The notes below the pieces were generated by a model. That model did not search any database, was not told the DNA's origin, and worked only from the letters and a program-made list of their open reading frames with translations. Both the position numbers and the translations under genes were made by a program. This document shows positions 23,315 through 34,689 of a DNA stretch of 64,000 nucleotides, piece after piece (position 1 is the stretch's first letter; every line of letters begins with the position of its first letter). The DNA comes from Rhododendron vialii (Eukaryota; Streptophyta; Magnoliopsida; Ericales; Ericaceae), in contig NC_080557.1 of assembly GCF_030253575.1 (NCBI RefSeq), forward strand, positions 4,335,001 through 4,399,000. The letters run 5' to 3'.

Positions 23315-23363
23315 AGTTCCAAGGTTCATCAACAGGAGCTCCAGGCTCTTGCCATCTTAAAAA

Positions 23364-26300
23364 ATGTTGTTAACCATCATTTCCTTCCTCCTCTTTCTTC
23401 CTTCATTAACAAGTTCTCCAGAGGCCCAGACCTGGATCAAAGCAGGTTACTGGTATTCCGTTAGCCAATTCCCGGTTCCCGATATAGACTCGACTCTGTT
23501 CACTCACTTGACATTTGCTTTTGCGTATATAAACACTTCAACTTATGAGCTCTTGATCGCACCCTCTGATGAACCATATATGCTCACCTTCACCGACATC
23601 GTTCGGCGGAAAAACCCATCAATTGTAACACTTCTGTCCATCTGGACAGGAGATACAAACTTCTCAACCTTCTATTCAATGGCTACCCAACCCTCTCACA
23701 GAACTTCTTTCATTGAATCATCAATACAGAGAGCCAGGCTTTTTGGGTTTCACGGCCTGGATCTTTGTTGCGTCAAACCGGATACAAGCACCACCAAGAT
23801 GGAAGCTATGGGAATTCTCTTTGACGAATGGAGAACTGCGATAAATAGGGAATCGAAGAATTCCACCCGATCACCACTCGTTTTGACACTGGCCAGTCAT
23901 TATTTGCCTTCAAAAGACAGCACAAGCTATCCGATGGAGTCGATTCGAAGGAACTTCGATTGGGTACTCATCGTATCATTCTACTATCACTTACCCACCA
24001 TGGAAAACTTCACAGGCGCTCATTCTGCTTTGTATGACCCATCAAGCAATGCAAGTACGGATTATGGAATTAAGGAATGGATAAGCAGAGGATTACCTGC
24101 TAAAAAGATGGTTTTGATTTTACCATACCATGGGTATGCGTGGACACTTTTGGACCCCTCGGCCCACGACATCGGATCGCCTGCAATAGGTCCCGCCGTT
24201 ACGCTTGATGGTTCGTTGTTCTACAAGTTCATCAAGTCATCTATGCGATGTGATGGAGAAAAAGTAGTGTATAACTCCACTTATGTCACGAATTACTGCA
24301 TTAATGGTTCAGTTTGGATCGGTTATGATGATGTGGAGGCTATCAGAACTAAGGTTTCGTATGCGAGGGATAAAGGGCTTCTGGGTTACGCAGTATGGCA
24401 TGTCGCCAATGATGACAATTGGGTGCTTTCTAAGGCGGCAGGTAAAACTTTAAAGCAACATCATGTAGTCGACCCCAATTGATTGGGGCTTAAGGCTCGA
24501 TTTTTATTTTTCTTTGTTTATCATACTGCAATAAAGGAAGAATTTACTTGTACATATGGCATACTGAAAAATTAACGGGTCAAATGAGTAAGAGACTAAT
24601 AAAAATTCTTGGTATTCTACTTAAATTTTCCAAACCACACGTACCACGACAAGGACATGTACACGAGAAATTATTTTTGCAGATTTTAAATTGTTAGAAT
24701 CAACTTTGAACGTTTATCAAAAATTCTAGATAACAGATTTTTAGATTTTACAAATTCTGAAAAGCTAAAAGAAATGAAATTCTGAAATTTGAATTTGGGT
24801 AGCTTTTAGATGACTTTGACTTCAAATGAAAGCAAATTGAAGTTTTGAAGGAGTCATTATTGACTACGAAGACCGGAAGTCTAAATCTGTTTAAATGAGT
24901 GATAGACTACTCTAGAGAATTTAATAGACATCGATATTGAGAAAAACTTATTCACGGAGCTCCGTGAATAAGTTTTTACAAAGGTGAATCGCGCGCGTCC
25001 GTTTCAGCTTTGGATGGCCCGGGGAAAACGTACAGGATCCGAGTCCGTTGATTGGGGCTTAAGGATCGATTTTTGTTTGTTTGATTTATCATACTGCAAT
25101 GAAGGAAGAATTTGCTACTCCCTCCGTCCCGATTTGTTTGTCCCTTTTCACTATTTGGGGCCTCTTACAAAATTGTCTATATGTTTCTATTTATAATGTT
25201 TTGTATATGTAATATAGATCTTCTTTGATAGATCTCAACTAGATCTAAATCTAAAATATGATGTTTTCGAAATTATGTAAAACATTATAAATCGTGAGAT
25301 ATATACAATTTTTTAAACGACGCGTATGTCGAAATTGAACAAACAAATTGGAACGAATGGAGTAACAGATATGGCATCAACCATCTCCGTGATTAACTTG
25401 CATGTTTATTCGTGACGGTTGAATCCGTAAATAAGCCTAGGAAGCACCCACAAGAATTACAATGCCAAACTCACACAATATCTTCATTCCCCTTTGCTAG
25501 CAGCTGTTAGGATCACCTCACCTCATGCAGAAGTATGTGAAACAACTGTAGGAGGGGTTGTACGTAAGAACTAGTCTGAGTTGTGCGCAAGCTGGCTTGG
25601 GACAACCAACATTACAATAAAGAAATGGCAGAAAGCAAAACAGTAGAAGCAAGTCACTGCTAACAAATTAAACACTTAAAAGTCTAACGTGACGCAGAGC
25701 TGAGAATTTTGTTCGCAATTTGACGCTGAATTGACGAAGTAATATCATTCGACTTCTTAATCATAACAACACCCTAGAGATAGGTGTTCACCTCCGGGTG
25801 TGTATCTACCACTGCCAGACACCCTGAGTTATCAAAGCACAGAACGAAACCAAAAAAAACAAGATTTATTCCCTAACGCCTATTAAGTATTGTTGAAACT
25901 AATTTGGGCAATATATGATTTTTTTTTTTTTCACATTGGAAGGGAGTGTTCTGTTTCTCTTGTCTACTGCTATATTGTCTCCTCACATTTCTCTCTAATG
26001 TACAATTTCATAGCACAAGAAGATGAGAATGATCCTAGAAACAAGAGACACCTGCTGCTAGTAATCTTGCTTCCAACTGCAGCCACATTTACCCTTCTAC
26101 TAGTTTCTGCGACGTGGTATCTGCGTAAGAGAGCAAGCAGAAACAAAGGTAAGTTCTTTCCAGTTGTGAAAATTTTGTTCCTAAATCATTTCCCTTGACC
26201 TTTTAACGTCTTTCTTCGATTTTCCACATGTTCTTTTTATTGGTTACAGGATTGATGGACAACAAAAAAGAATCACAATCTTTATTCAGAACTACTATGG

Positions 26301-27700
26301 CATCTCCTGAAAATGCAAATGCTCCTAATTTGCTAGTATTTAGTCTCGCTGACCTTGTAGAAGCTACCAACAATTTTTCATTTGAAAATAAGCTCGGAGA
26401 GGGTGGATACGGACCTGTTTACAAGGTAAAATTATTATTCTTCGAATAAATCGAGAAAACTAAACTAAACAAACGGTGTTTATTTTGCCTGCAGGGTATA
26501 TTACGTAATGGACAAGAAATAGCAGTAAAGAGACTTTCAAGGACTTCTACACAAGGATTTGAAGAGTTCAAGAATGAGGTCATGCTTACTGCTAAACTGC
26601 AGCATGTAAATCTTGTAAGAGTTCTGGGATTTTGCACCGAAAAAGAAGAACAAATGTTGATCTACGAATACATGCCAAACAAAAGCCTGGATCATTTTAT
26701 CTATGGTTAGCAATCCTTAATGCCTCTAACATAATTGAGTGTGGTTTTAACATTAGGTGTCACCTAAGTTTTAACTATCCAAACCTCTTTCACGTAGATC
26801 CATTGAGGGGATCCCTTTTAGATTGGGGAAAACGAGTTCAAATCATTGAAGGGGTTACGCAGGGGCTCTTGTACCTCCAAGAGTACTCAAGATTGACAAT
26901 AATTCATAGGGATTTGAAAGCGAGCAATATTTTGTTAGACAACGAGATGAAGCCCAAGATCGCGGACTTTGGCATGGCTAGAATTTTCCAGAAAGATGAA
27001 TTCGAAGGTAACACTGACCGGATTGTTGGAACATAGTAAGTGGCATATTTCTTACAATAAACACTACCTAATGTATTCTAGTCTCAAATAGTATTCATCT
27101 AATTATCTCTTTTTGTTCACTTATGCAATATTGTAGTGGTTATGTACCTCCTGAATATGTAAAACGTGGTATATACTCCACTAAATCAGATGTTTATAGC
27201 TTCGGAGTTCTTCTTTTACAAATCATTAGCGGAAAGCGGAATAGTTGTTCACATGGCCTTCATGAAGACTTAAACCTCCTAGACTATGTAAGTAATTCTC
27301 GAAAATTGTGACATGAATATTGCGAATTCATTTCCTTCCGGTGAACTCGATCTAAAGATGCACTGCATCGAATTAAATACGTCAGGCATATGATTTGTGG
27401 AAGTGTGGGAAATGCATGGAGTTCATGGATCCATCGCTCGACGATACAGATTCATCCTATAAATTAGTGAGATGCATGCAAATAGCTTTGCTGTGTGTCC
27501 AAGAAAATCCAGCTGATAGACCCTCCATGTTGGAACTCTCGTCAATGCTGAAAAATGAAACTGCCGCCATGAACACCCCCAAAAGACCTGCTTTTTCTAC
27601 GAGAAGAGATGAAGATGAAGTTCAAGTGAAAGAGTCCACATCTCAACAAGAAATTTGGTCAGTTGGTGATGTATCCTTTACCCAATTGGTAGCCCGATGA
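23364..27700 (+). CDS. Unit B: intact chitinase-related receptor-like kinase
   Basis: Seven exons join with consistent phases: 23364-24441, 26014-26148, 26250-26425, 26495-26705, 26798-27035, 27137-27287 and 27386-27700. The product is 767 residues: a signal peptide (about 1-21), a GH18 class V chitinase-like ectodomain (about 22-359), a membrane helix (about 373-396), then a cytoplasmic Ser/Thr kinase. Kinase motifs are complete: glycine loop G454-x-G-x-x-G459, K475, HRD 570-572, DFG 590-592 and PPEY 617-620. The GH18 site, normally DxxDxDxE, reads HGLDLCCV (130-137), so the catalytic Glu is Val and the ectodomain is probably a binding module. The architecture matches tobacco CHRK1. It is the only undamaged copy of five. 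Splice sites were chosen by eye; an alternative acceptor six bases downstream at exon 2 also keeps frame. Confidence 0.88.
24480..25117. repeat. Rearranged segment in intron 1 of gene B
   Basis: About 70 bases beginning GATTGGGGCTTAAGG occur twice (from about 24480 and 25050). They flank an inserted piece of the array's intergenic tail, with matches to about 12715-12800 and 52280-52640, plus a partial foldback repeat containing TTCACGGAGCTCCGTGAA (about 24952). This looks like unequal exchange or fill-in between units. It lies within the intron and leaves the coding exons untouched. Confidence 0.6.
25118..25362. mobile_element. Stowaway-type MITE in intron 1 of gene B
   Basis: This 245-bp element starts CTCCCTCCGTCCC and ends GGAACGAATGGAG, with TA on both sides (25116-25117 and 25363-25364). 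Inverted ends extend inward (GATTTGTTTG and CAAACAAATT). It is typical of plant Stowaway MITEs, non-coding, and mobilised in trans by Mariner-type transposases. Confidence 0.85.
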
Positions 27701-28045
27701 AGGTTAATTCTCCTTTTTTCCTGAACTTTGGGCAAATTAATATGATTATTCCTATGCCTCTGTTTATATTGCCAAAAATACAACTTGTCTTGCTCTGGAA
27801 CAATCATTGCTCCTTTTAGTTCATCAATGTTGTTACTCTGGCAATTTTTGTCATTATTCTTTGACCAGGTATAATAATCACAATGATTGTATGCATTCAA
27901 TACCTTACAAGCAATTTGGAATTTGAACCAAACTCCTCATAATTGGGCTCCCTCGGAGTAGGCAGCGGGTTTGGACTTTGAACCCCCAAGATGAGTCGAG
28001 GTGCATGTGAGGTGACTTGAGTTATCAAAAAATAAATAAATAATA
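27701..28045. other. 3' flank of gene B
   Basis: Non-coding 3' untranslated and flanking sequence, colinear with the flanks of A, D and E. No clear poly(A) signal was picked out. Confidence 0.5.
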
Positions 28046-28316
28046 TTCCCTTCGTCCCTTTTTAAGTGTCCTGCTTCATAACTCCAACTTATTAAAAAGA
28101 CATAATCATTATACCTTTTATATCAACTTTTTCTTCAACTTTCCTTACTTACCCATCATAATTACATTTTTACTCGCTTACTTTTCAAAATGGAATCTAC
28201 TTTTAGGGATAAAATAGATAATGTACCAAATTTTACCCACTAACTTTACAAAATGGACACTTATTAAGGGACAGCCCAAAATAGAATAATGAACTCTAAA
28301 TAAGGGAAGGAGGGAG
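28046..28316. mobile_element. Stowaway MITE
   Basis: This 271-bp element starts TTCCCTTCGTCCC, ends GGGAAGGAGGGAG and is flanked by TA (28044-28045 and 28317-28318). Its interior matches the MITE at 54288-54559 in reverse orientation, so both belong to one family. Confidence 0.85.
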
Positions 28317-28844
28317 TAATGGTAAACCATCGGATTAAGGTCCTTTTAATTACAACCATATTATGAGTTGAAATATTCCTTTACACCAGAAGACATATTG
28401 GATGATATCCTAAATTTTAAAAAACTGATATAACAATTTATATGTACTTCAACTCGAAATAATTGACAAGCTCTTTTACATGTACTTCAACTCGAAATAA
28501 TTTATATATCGTCGTCCACTGAAATCCTAGTTTTGAATGCATTATACAATCATTCTGAGACAAGCTCTTTTACAGTATCTTAAAAGATAATTTTATCCAC
28601 TCCGCTAACTTGGCTGAGGTGGAGGAGTTTGGACAGGCGAAATTCTTTAAAACAAGAAATGCTATGATACACGAAAAAGAAAACATGAAAGTGTACGTCC
28701 ATATATGAAAGAGAACAAGCCGTCCATTCTCTCTTTCATAGACACTTTTATGTTTTCAATGGTATGTATCCTACCAAGCCTCGCAAATCGCATTTCGTTG
28801 CTATTGCCGATTAGGTCATATGTGGATAACCGGTTGTTTTTTTG

Positions 28845-31372
28845 GGTGGCAGCTTGATGTAGCGCATCTCAATTAATTTTGAAATTCGGACAAATCTCTA
28901 ATAATTCCAAAGTTTGAAATATTTAGCCTTTGTGAATTTTTAATTTGCGAAGTCTTGGGGACAAGCCCCATTTGTTGCTTTCTCAAACCAACTTTTACAC
29001 CTTTTTTTTTTTTTTCAACAGATTGAATAAACTAAAAACTAGATAGTTAGCTGGAAAAACTATAATAAAAAGAAAAACGAAATGGTGATCTTCTCCTAGA
29101 AATTAACATCTTAATTGGTGTGAATAGTTTTAGTTGTAGCGGGTGTTTTTCTTGGAAAGAAGTTTTATTCTAATTTCGTAATCTCTAAAAGCCGACCCCT
29201 ACGTAATACTTGTGTTCATACATGTTGAAAAAGGAAAGCAGTGGATGAGTGCATGTCGTGTCCCGGAGACATTTCTCCGAGAAAATCTTTTTCCTTAGAT
29301 ACGGGTATGAATCATTAACTTCTTTACTTTGTTGTCAGCGTCCGGACCAGCTTATCCCTTTTAGTTGCTTTCTCGATGATTTCAGCGTTCATATCTTTCA
29401 AAATATTTACTAATTTATAGTATTTTATAATTTTGAAAAATTTGTCTGAGAAAAGTAATTACATTCTATCAAATAAGATCAATATCGTATAAAAAAAAGA
29501 TTTCATATAATTTAAAAAATCGTAGTTAATTTTTTGAGAGGTCTAAAATGATGAAAGTGTCATACAGTACGGGACGGTGAAGTAATTTTTATTAGGTTCT
29601 TGGGGGCAATTACTAATAATTAATCATATTTTCACACTTATAGTAAACATGTTTATCTGTTTCTACCAAGATCTAAAATCTAGATTCTATAACAGAATTT
29701 GAAGTAGTAGAATATAAAATCTGTATCTATAGCTATCGTAACTCTGATGCACACACCCAAATACATGCCCCAAGAGCAGCCAAAAATTGCCCCGAAATGA
29801 AAGCAAATAGAAGTTTGGAACGAGTCGTTATTGACTACGTACAAAGACGGGAAGTTATCAACACGGCCACGTATTGAGACGTCTATTGTCGTGACCGAAT
29901 TGGTTATACATCTAAAATCTTGCCTGCCAACTGCCAAGTTGTTACTTATGAGAGAGAGAGAGAGCCTCAATCTTTTGAAATTGAAATTTTCTTGGGTAGG
30001 CTTTTTTGCTTCATTCTTAAATATCATCACAATCAATAGTTTCAATCTCAATTAATTTTGGGTGGCAGCTTAACCGCATCTCAATAAATTTTGGGATTTG
30101 GACAAACCTCTAATAACCCTAAAGTTTGACATATTGCCTTCGTAGATTTTAAACTTGAGAAATCTTTGGGGCAAGCCCCTTTTGTTGCTTTCTCAAACCG
30201 ACTTTTACACCTTGGGCCTTGGGGTTGATGACAAAGATTGTATTCCATCAGCATTTTAAGAGTCAAGACGTCATTTTCCTTTTTATTGGCCAATTGGTAA
30301 AAAAAAATAATAATAATAATAGTGGACGGGCAATTTCGGATTCAAAAGAGAAAAGTCAAAGATAATAAGCATTATAAACATGCTTTTGTGAACTTATAGC
30401 TTTTTGACCGAGCTGGTCGACCTTTTTTTTTTTTTTTGTGAACAGATTGAATAAACTAAATCCTAGATAGTGGAGTTAGCAGGAAAAACTATAATAAAAA
30501 GAAAAAAAACTGGGTGATCTCCTCCTAGAAATTAACATCTTAATTGGTGTGAATAGTTTTAATTGTAGTGGGTGTTTTTTCTTGGAAAGAAGTTTTATTC
30601 TAATTTCGTAATCTCTAGAAGCCGACCCCTACGTAATACTTGTGTTCGTACATGTTGAAAAAGGAAAGCAGTGGATGAGTGCATGCCATGTCCCGGAGAC
30701 ATTTCTCCGAGATAATCTTTTCCCTAGATACGGGAATGAATCATTAACTTCTTTACTTTGTAGTTATTAGTGTCCGGACTAGCTTATCCCTTTCGTTGCT
30801 TTCTCGACGATTTCGGCATTCATATCTCTGAAAATATTTATTAATTTACATTATTTTATAATTTTGAAAAATTTGTCTGAGAAAAGTAATTATGTTCTAT
30901 TAAATTCGATCAATATCGTATAAGAAAAAGGTTTCGTACAAGTTAAAAAATCATAGTGAATTTTTTGAGAGTCTAAAATGATGAAAGTGTCATTCGGTAT
31001 GGGATGGGGAAGTAATTTTTATTAGGTTCTTGGGGGCAATTACTAATAATTAATCATATTTTCACACTTATTGTAAACATGTTTATCTATTTCTATCAAG
31101 ATCTAAAATCTAGATTCTATAATAGAATCTGAAGTAGTAGAATATAAAATCTGTATCTATAGCTATCATAACTCTGATGCACACACCCAAATACATGCCC
31201 CAAAAGCAGCCAAAAATTGCCCTAAAATGAAAGCAAATGGAAGTTTGGAACGAGTCGTTATTTGACTGCAAAGATGAGAAGTTATCAACACAGCCACGTA
31301 TTGAGACGTCTATTGTCATGACCGAATTGGTTATACATCTAAAATCTTGCCTGCCAACTGTCAAGTTGTGAC

Positions 31373-31418
<46 letters not shown>

Positions 31419-31545
31419 GAGAGAGAGAGAGTGAGTGAGTCTCAATCTTTTGGAATCGAAATTTTCTTGGGTAGGCTTTTTCGTTTCGTTCTTAAAGATC
31501 ATCACAATCAATAGTTTCAATCTCAATCCTCATTCTCGCAAATTT
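28845..31545. repeat. Tandem duplication of the unit tail
   Basis: Two head-to-tail copies, about 28845-30054 and 30058-31545, share order and sequence with the tail after A (about 11328-14240). The second copy has an extra segment near 30205-30300 that is also in copy 1. No credible gene is present; the ORFs near 29680-30051 and 31110-31526 are mirrored in both copies and have no recognisable domain. Confidence 0.7.
31378..31432. repeat. (GA)n microsatellite
   Basis: An interrupted GA run inside tail copy 3, expanded relative to copy 2. Confidence 0.9.
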
Positions 31546-31759
31546 AAGAGTTTGCAACATTTCTTAAAGAAACTTTCATGTTTGTGCTTGTACTCGCACT
31601 CCTGCTCATTGTTGTGCCCCAAGGATCGAAACCAAACACACCAAACACAGAGTTTTACGTAGTTCTCCAAGATCATACATCCATGGAGGAATCAGACCAA
31701 TCTCACTAGAAACAGACTAAAGCTTTACAAGTGGAATTCTCTTGCAACTCACTACCCTT

Positions 31760-33857
31760 TGTAGACACCCTATTCTGAACTGTCCAGATTAGTTTACTTA
31801 CGGTCTTTGGTTCCCCAATGATGACTAAGGTCAAGAACATCCCAAGATTGTTGGTGTGTTTAAGCTTTGAGCATCTTGAACCTCGTTCAAACCTAGTCGA
31901 ACCCAATTTCAAACCCTTCAAACCAGAACCAAATGGCCTCAGCAAAACCCTACTTGCTTACACCAATACTGTGCTGGCGTGCGCTGGTAAACTGCCACGT
32001 GTCAGTCATCAACCGTTGACTTAGTTAACAATGGCGCACGCAGGTACAAAGATGGCGTACGCTAGTCAAAGCCGGTCAAATCATCACTATTCAATCACGT
32101 GCTCGAGACTTTTGCGGCCACCCAGTACGATGAACAGCCCCTGATGATTGCAAACCTGCAGAGTCGTTCCCTTTTCTCTCCTACAACACCGATCACCTAG
32201 TTCCATGCATTTAATGCATGAGAGGCTCCCTCCTTAACCTAACCAGCCCTTAACCCAACTGATTACAGCCTCATCTTCAGTCACCTTGGCCTGTAAATAC
32301 TCCCCTTGCATTTATATGCAAGGGGTTCACAAGAATTACTTCATTAAGGGTCATCATAAATGCAAAGGGTTAACAAGAATTACTCCGTACTTCATTAAGG
32401 GTCATCAAACTCTTCTCTCTCACTTTTCTCTAGTTCTTTGCTTCCTCTTCTTTCATCTAGTGAAAGAGCAAGCAAAGAACTCCCTCTCACATATTACTTC
32501 AACCTCTCACCCATCATCCATTCATTAAACTCCAAGCTCAAGCTCAAAACATCCCATCAACCTCAAAAGCAAAGGTATACCACATTTGTGAAACTTCCTG
32601 TTCTGACCCCTGAGGGGTGCTGGCAGGGTTAAAGCTAGTAATCAATACTAGTCATGGCCCTAAAGCTAGCAAGGTCCAAAGATCGTTCCAGATGACACGT
32701 GGCGCACGCCAGTATCATTAAGCTGTACGCCAGTTGTGGCTGTATGTGCATCACTGGCGTGGGGATCACCGATCATCCTTTTCTTGTTTTCTTTCTTATT
32801 TTGTCACCTTAATGCATGCTAATAACCAATTTACTGTTTTTTATACTTTAGAACTGTGTAGTTGTTTATTTGCTATTCCTATTTTAGAAGGCCTCTAGGA
32901 TCTTTCTGGTCATGTTCCAGAACTCAGATGATGCAAAGCCAAGCATTGGACCAATGATGTAACTGGCGTACGGTCTCTTATGACTGGCGTACGACAGTTA
33001 GACCAAGGTCCAATGGGTGGCCCTTGCATGACAGTTAAACATTGGCCTCTGTTTATGCCCCCCACATTGTTTATGGGGAGTGATGTTTCCATTTAGGCTC
33101 CAAAGCCATTTATGCTATCTGTATCTGTAAAATATTCTGTGATATAAACTGTGTGGTCTATCCTGGATGTGCACTAGTTTATTCCCGAGCCCAAAGGGTC
33201 GAGAATAAGAGTTGTGAGTTTAAACTCACTGGAGTACGCCAGTAATGTAGTGGCGTGCGCAGGTCATACTAGCACACAGTGGCCGGCCTGGCCAGTGTAT
33301 GTTGATGTGTTACTTGCGTACATCATTTTGGATCAGCTTGTTCCAGTTTGTTTAAAATGCTCACAGGTGCTTGTTCTCAATCTATTATCATTTGTTTCAC
33401 TAAATCATCCATCACATTTTTGTCATATAAATGCAACTTGTTACAGTTTTAATCCCCTTTAACTGTTCCCCCGCCCTAACTGACTAAAAAAATGATTAAT
33501 GAGAGAAAAATGCAAATGTTTTATAAAAATGCCTGAGTAGAGACCGATCTCCAGATTGGGCGAGAGGGGTGCCATAAAATCCTTCCCCTCTCGTAATCTG
33601 ACTCCCAAACCTTAGATATCGAAGGTGACGACAGTCCAGTCTACAAGCCTTTTCAAATCAAAACGTAGCAAAACAGTCCAGTCTACAAGCCTTTTCAAAT
33701 CAAAACGTAGCAAAATATTTCAAGTTTGGTTCCTTGGGTGTATACCGCGAAATCCGAATGGCGACTCAGAATCGAAGTGTTTCGCCGCGCTTTTCCAAAA
33801 AAAGGGAGGCACCCGATTTTATGCACAAAAATAGAATTTTCGGGGCGTGTGCCCACA
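31760..33857 (+). mobile_element. 2.1-kb solo LTR
   Basis: The sequence starts TGTAGACACCC and ends GTGCCCACA, flanked by CCCTT (31755-31759 and 33858-33862). The repeat at 14400-14430 shows the uninterrupted site. There is no primer site, gag or pol, so this appears to be a solo LTR left by LTR-LTR recombination. Inside are a 42-bp tandem repeat (about 33630-33714) and about ten scattered copies of a TGGCGTACGC-like motif. The size and TGTAGACACC start suggest the Gypsy superfamily, but the family is not proven. The plus strand was assigned without a decisive signal. Confidence 0.8.
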
Positions 33858-33862
33858 CCCTT

Positions 33863-34689
33863 CTCTCTCTGTTTACATTGCTTGACCCTACACAATATAT
33901 ACACCGATAGAGGTTTGCACTTGTGTTCTAAAATGGAACTCCATGCCAGACCAAGCCTGGTGGTTGAAACACAAGGCAAGTAGATGAATATCTACACAAG
34001 TGGGTGGGAGAGGAAATGCTGAAGTAAAGAGGGAGTGGAGCAATGAGGTCTAGTGACGGCGGCCGGCCACCACAACAAGAAATTTAGAAATTGCAATTAT
34101 TATGTGTATAGTAAAAAATTATTCCAAACTTATATGGTTTTGCCACCGCTAGATTTTTTTTCCTTATTTTTGGTTACATACTAGTCCTAAATCTTTTATT
34201 TTTTTTCCAATAAAGGAGACTCAAAAGAGTATTCCAAAACTAAATTCAATGGACAAGAGTGAAATAGTACTCAAAAAAGTATTCCAAACTTTAACCTAAA
34301 ACAACTAATCTAAAAAACTAAAGTTAGTCTTTTTTCGTACTCCTTATGCAAATGCAAATATCATTTACTATAATTTTTGTAATGTTATTTTAATTTTTTT
34401 TTAGAGTCGATGACTATTAATATCCGAATGCATTTTTTTTTATTTTTTAGTATATTAAAAAATAAAATCCTTTGTAATTCTCAACCAAAATCATGAAAAA
34501 GTCTAAATCTGTTAAATGAGTAATAGACTACTCAAGAGAATTGAATAGATACAAATATCTTATAGGACTTGGCTTCTATAACATGAAAGTCGCATGTAAA
34601 AGAAAATGACTTTTAAGTGCTCAGGATGGCAGCTACATAAAGTTCCAAGGTTCATCAACAGGAGCTCCAGGCTCTAGCCATCTTAAAAA
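33863..34689. other. Upstream region of unit C
   Basis: Non-coding. Positions 33863-34040 continue the cluster repeat and the conserved GTGGGTGGGAGAGGAAATGC block. An AT-rich piece of about 460 bp (34040-34500), absent from the equivalent place near unit E, is of unknown origin. The conserved leader with a four-codon upstream ORF lies at about 34620-34689. Confidence 0.5.

Noticed and set aside
26632-27036. Alternative start of a kinase fragment in gene B
   Set aside because: It reads exon 4 in the wrong frame and crosses an intron; the spliced frame gives the normal kinase sequence.
29680-31526. Two similar minus-strand frames of about 125-140 residues
   Set aside because: They are duplicated with the tail, contain the GA tract in one copy, and show no recognisable domain.
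33625-33834. Repeated peptide frame near the solo LTR end
   Set aside because: It reflects the 42-bp tandem DNA repeat, not a gene.
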